DNA of 64,000 nucleotides, taken from contig PYIU01000002.1 in NCBI GenBank assembly GCA_003415625.1, positions 6,200,001-6,264,000 on the forward strand. The letters are read 5' to 3'. Positions 60,288 through 64,000 of the stretch are shown in pieces. The stretch's first letter is position 1. Every line of letters begins with the position of its first letter. The DNA is from Aquanectria penicillioides. Its lineage: Eukaryota; Ascomycota; Sordariomycetes; Hypocreales; Nectriaceae. The translations under genes were made by a program, and so were the position numbers. The notes beneath the pieces are model-generated. The model saw only the letters and a list, made by a program, of their open reading frames with translations. It searched no databases and was not told where the DNA came from.

Positions 60288-62895
60288 CTATGACTGCGTC
60301 GACAGCGACCTCAATGCTTCCAGTGCTTGAAGCCTGTTGTTCGCCAACATATTCAGTCTGTCCATACCGATCTTCGTCTCCGTGTCTTTGAGGCCGAGAA
60401 GATGCGCCGTCTTGACGAGGTTTTTGATCTCACGTCCATTGAGGTTGAACTCTGCCAGTTTGTCCAAGTCTTCCTCGCTGAGAGAGAAGCGCTCGGCTCC
60501 AGTCTTGTTGATGAAGTTCTGCCAGACGCGGCGGCGCGCGGTGACGGTCAGGTCTGTGTAGCGCAGGAATAAATCAACGCGCGACTGGATGGCGTGGTCG
60601 AGACTGGCCATGCGGTTGGTGGTCATGAAGCAGACACCCTGGTAGTATTCGAGCTTCATGAGGAAGACTGTGTTTCCGACAAATTATGCAAGGTTAGGAA
60701 TCCGTAGACTTGCAGATTTGGGGTTCGCTGGGAGGTAGCTTACCTGCTACAAGCTCGTTTCGAGTCAGGTCGGAGTCGAGTCTGGCAGTGATGAAGATAT
60801 CTGCCTCATCCAAGAGCAGCATTGCGTTCCAAAGCTTGCAAAGATCGAGTGCATGCTCGAGTGAAGCCTCGACATCGCTTGGGTTAGTGCCCAGAGTAGC
60901 AGCGCTGACATTATAGAGCGGCACACGGGCTCGCTCGGCAACTATCTCAGTGTTAAATGGAGAGTGTCTACAAGAATATTCTGTTTACTGTAACATACCT
61001 GCTTCAGCGGTGAAGGTTTTACCAACGCCGGGGGGACCGAACATGAGGATGATGATTCCACGACCTAAACGACGTGTTAGTCGGCGGATTAACGTTCACT
61101 GTGATGATTGGGATAGTTGGTTACCTTTGTCCTCGACAAAGTCATCAAATGTGTTGTGGGCCAGTGCCTTATTCTCGACAAACGCCCAAGAGAGCTCTTT
61201 CTCTTCGCCAGGCAAAATCAAGTTCTCAAAAGCCTCGTCATTCCACTTAATAGGAGATAGGTCCTCAACGCGGAATCGAGCTACAAACATAGGTTGTTAG
61301 CGAAACGAGGGGAAAAAGAAAAGGCGTTGAGTTGCGTCGAGCAGTACATACCCCAAAGCTTGGTCTTGAGATTTAACCCAAGCACCCAAGGCGTGGCGAG
61401 AAGACACTGCTCGTCGGTGAGATTGTTGAGGGTCTCGTGGCGATCTAGTAACGCGGCGGAGTTTTTGACGGCCATTTCCGGACCCTCCTCCACAGGCTTC
61501 CTCTCAAGGCTTGGTTCTCTTATCGGCGCCTCTCTGATCGGTATCCTTTCTGGGCTGTAGCTCGTGGTTTTCCTCGTTGACCTTGGGGCTATATACTCTG
61601 GCCGCCTCGATGGCATATAGTCGGGTACGTAGTGATCCATTGGTGGCGGACCTGGTCGTCTCGGAGGGGGCATATACGGCTCACGCACACGCTCACGCTC
61701 CCTTCTTGACCCGGGCACACGCCTAGAAAACATGTCTACATCACCGAAATCAGTACCGGCATCGGAGTTATCATCTTCGTCGGGTTTCTCATTCAAGTCC
61801 TCATTGACTTCATCCGTTTCCAGCGCCTTGAGATCGGGCCGCTGCTTTTTCATTGCGTAGTAATAAGCATACGCATCGATGATGACCCTCCCGGCAATCT
61901 GTGGAGGCCCGTGGGTTAGTAAATCAACTATGGGAGGAAGAAGATGGGAGAATTGAACCCACAGGTCGTTCCTCGCCGTCACAATTCAGGAGAATCTCTG
62001 TGCCCTGGCAAGTTCGAAAGTGATAGCCACGAAGCTTCTCAAATTCGCGTCCTCGCTTGATGATGCGCTCCTTGATCCCTGCAGCCGAACTGTTGAAGCT
62101 GAGAGGATAGACAGGGAGACTGTTGACGTGCTTCTTTCCATTGAAGTACTTGATGAGAACCCGTGTGGAAGAGTATCCGCATTGCTCGCCGTTCCAGTCA
62201 ACGTAGTCGAGCTCAATGACCCAGTAAGGTGGCGTACTTGGGTTTGGCGGTGTGATCGATTCGTACTTGGTCACTCTGCAAACTGCCTCGACGCCGAAGA
62301 AGGTGGTAGTGACTAATTCGCCTGGAGGGAATATTTGCCAAATGTCCGAGAAGACAACCTTGCCAGTGTCCTTGGTGAGAGCCAGCGACTTGACGGAGGA
62401 TTCGAGAATGGGACTGAGGAAGTCCATGAGTTGCTGGATAGTTTCCTTGGTTTCTGGGTCGTGATCTGTTTCGCTCAACAGCTCCTGGAGACGGGTCCAC
62501 CTGTGAACGAGTGGGTTGAAGGGCCGCTTGAAGGTCCATTCCTCCAGCTCAGGGTCGAAGTCCTGATACTTGTCGAGAGCGGCCTTGATGTGAGCTCTCA
62601 TGGTGGGGCTTTGGATGGTGAAGGAGTCTGTCATCCATCTCCTATTCCGGCGGATGTGACGATGAATGATGGGTTCGTTTGCGATGCTGCGAATGAGGGC
62701 CTCCTCCTCAGCCACGGGATCCATGAATTTGGACCATCGTTCCTCCGTCTCGTGATATCTCTGCCTGTACAGGTTCGTTACGACCCCATCATCGTTGGGC
62801 CTTGTTGACCCGGGTGTGAAATCGGGTGTCCCCCGTCCGCAAAACTCTGGCGTCTTCCGCCGCCCGAACTCCTCTGGATCCGTCCTGAGAGGCAT
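60288..62895 (-). CDS. AAA-type ATPase with fungal N-terminal domain
   Basis: A probable protein-remodelling ATPase. Exons (minus strand) are 62895-61963, 61898-61352, 61280-61125, 61064-60999, 60941-60744 and 60667-60288, giving 759 aa with every junction in frame. The N-terminal ~310 residues form a globular domain common to a group of fungal AAA proteins (VCRVTKYE, then WVIELDYVDWNG). An Arg/Pro-rich disordered linker follows near 370-460. The single AAA module has Walker A GPPGVGKT (near 555), Walker B MLLLDEAD (near 609), sensor 1 in CFMTTNRM and an arginine-finger region IQSRVDLFLRY. A C-terminal helical lid ends the protein. Members of this group are mostly annotated only as AAA family ATPase; substrate and location are unknown. 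The start is the first ATG of the open frame. Confidence 0.9.
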
Positions 62896-64000
62896 TGGTG
62901 AATAGTTGATTGGCTTGGTGTCTGTCAGCGATGTTGCGATTGAACGAGGTGAAGGAGGCGAGTACGGGTGCAGGATTGAGGACCAGGACAAAAATGGGCG
63001 GCTGAGATGTGGTGTGGGGGCGATTCCTTTCTTTTATTCTTCCTCGTTCAATGTTCCTTGTGCTTCTATTGACTGCAGCATTGGCTTGGTTGTGTTGTGT
63101 TGTGTTGTGTTGTGTTGTGTTGTGTTGTGTTGTGTTGTGTTGTGTTGCATGTGCACGACATGCAAGGCATCCTGGCAGTGCACATTCTGCCTAGGCGACC
63201 CCGCTGTAAAAGGGCTGAGCCTGCCTAAAATTGTCGCCAAGGAGAAGCATCAACGCTGGTCAATCCACACGATTCAACAATTACTGCCCAATCCAACTCA
63301 CAGCCTGCGAGGAGACGGTCGCCCGATTTTCTGCAGTGAGCTGACTCACGGAGCGAGAGCAGCTACATAACTAAAAGTGCGGTGCCCATCCATCCTTGTT
63401 GCTGCAGCTGCTGCCTCACAAAACTCTCCGGCATCCAAACAATGTTCGCGTTGGGCCCGTCAGCAAACGGGACACGGCGTTTTTCGTGACACGCAATTGA
63501 AGCCAGCCGACAGCTAGTGGCACCTGAGCCTTGTCTACCGGTGTTTTATTGCCTTTTATTACACCAAGTTTCTCTCATGTATGCCCATCAGCTGGCCAGT
63601 TTAGCGGTGCTCGCGAGTTGTCTTGAGTGACTTGATGTGCAACCTTTAGGCTGAGAGAGAGAACTGCAAAGAATGGGTGTTAGTGTTACCCACGACTGTG
63701 GAATTGAGCCAATCAATCAACCCTCTCTTGGTTCTCACATTCGATCAACCATATTTGCAGTTGTAATTTCATCTTTGATCTTATTCAACCACTGCCTAAT
63801 ATGGTCTGAACTTGCGCTATGCCATGATAGCGTCAATCATGTTCGACGGTGAAGCCAAGGCTCGACTGGACTGTAGCCTCGTTTCTCTTGGCATCAACCC
63901 TGCTGGGCCACAACAAATACCTAAATAGCAGATCTCGACAGAGTGTATTATTCTATTGGGTTCATAATGGTGTCTCAGCCGAATAGTGCATCAAAATTAA
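62896..64000. other. Intergenic, right edge, no gene seen
   Basis: This is the upstream region of the AAA ATPase and the window end. A pentanucleotide repeat lies at 63091-63145. No coding frame is supported in the last 800 bases. Confidence 0.5.
63091..63145 (+). repeat. (TGTGT)11 pentanucleotide repeat
   Basis: Eleven perfect tandem TGTGT units lie about 200 bp upstream of the AAA ATPase start codon. Because the unit is 5 bp, the run is open in several frames and creates spurious repetitive ORFs. Confidence 0.95.

Noticed and set aside
63009..63370. Cysteine-rich frames over the TGTGT repeat
   Set aside because: A pentanucleotide repeat reads as a repeated CVVLC-like peptide; it is not a gene.

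Overview
The window is nuclear DNA of a filamentous ascomycete (Pezizomycotina). Sordariomycetes, and probably Hypocreales, is my best guess from gene content and style, but I could not test it by a database search. The evidence for a fungus is direct. Most genes are split by short introns (about 49 in all, mostly 45-150 nt) with GTRNGT donors, CTRAY branch points and YAG acceptors. The proteome is fungal: chitin synthase, Kei1, external NADH dehydrogenase, MET5-type sulfite reductase and a Pth11-like receptor. The sequence has moderate GC content and dense, single-copy genes. I see no transposon ORF, rRNA, CRISPR, operon or secondary-metabolite cluster.

Layout. 1-1.3 kb: a tRNA-like Pol III element, then the mcm6 promoter with three MCB boxes. 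1.3-10 kb: mcm6 (+), and a long disordered RGG-tailed protein (-). 11.9-15.4 kb: mitochondrial ATP synthase subunit f (-) and complex I NDUFS4 (+), divergent around a CCAAT box, then a GID8-type CTLH protein (-). 17.4-22.7 kb: uridine kinase/UPRT (+) and calcium-binding external NADH dehydrogenase (+). 23.1-30.4 kb: NOP53 (-), Ypt6/Rab6 (+), ribose-5-phosphate isomerase (-) and Kei1 (+). 32.9-42.4 kb: sulfite reductase beta subunit (+) convergent with a chitin synthase (-). 44-50 kb: an unrecognised protein with tandem Cys/His repeats (+), a sugar transporter (+) and a serine esterase (+). 53-60 kb: a Pth11-like membrane protein (+), a methyltransferase (-), an M50-like membrane protease (+) and a conserved-looking unknown (+). 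60.3-62.9 kb: an AAA ATPase (-). Long gene-poor gaps lie at 10.0-11.9, 15.4-17.4, 30.4-32.9, 42.4-44.1 and 50.0-53.2 kb.

How the genes relate. This is mostly a housekeeping neighbourhood of independently transcribed genes. Shared themes are respiration (ATP synthase f, NDUFS4, NDE1), nucleotide/pentose supply (URK/UPRT, RKI1), replication and ribosome synthesis (MCM6, NOP53), and secretion, sphingolipids and cell wall (Ypt6, Kei1, chitin synthase). The first half looks like conserved core genome. From 44 kb onward the genes are more accessory and the spacing is wider.

Quality note. Two clear genes (ATP synthase f and RKI1) are each broken by a single missing base in a C/G homopolymer, and the Cys/His repeat gene has a break of the same sign. 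A 29-base G run also sits in an intron. I read these as sequencing or assembly indels rather than pseudogenes. I did not find a spectacular new system. The most original items are the Cys/His repeat protein, the tRNA-like element, and the promoter architecture of mcm6 and of the respiratory gene pair.
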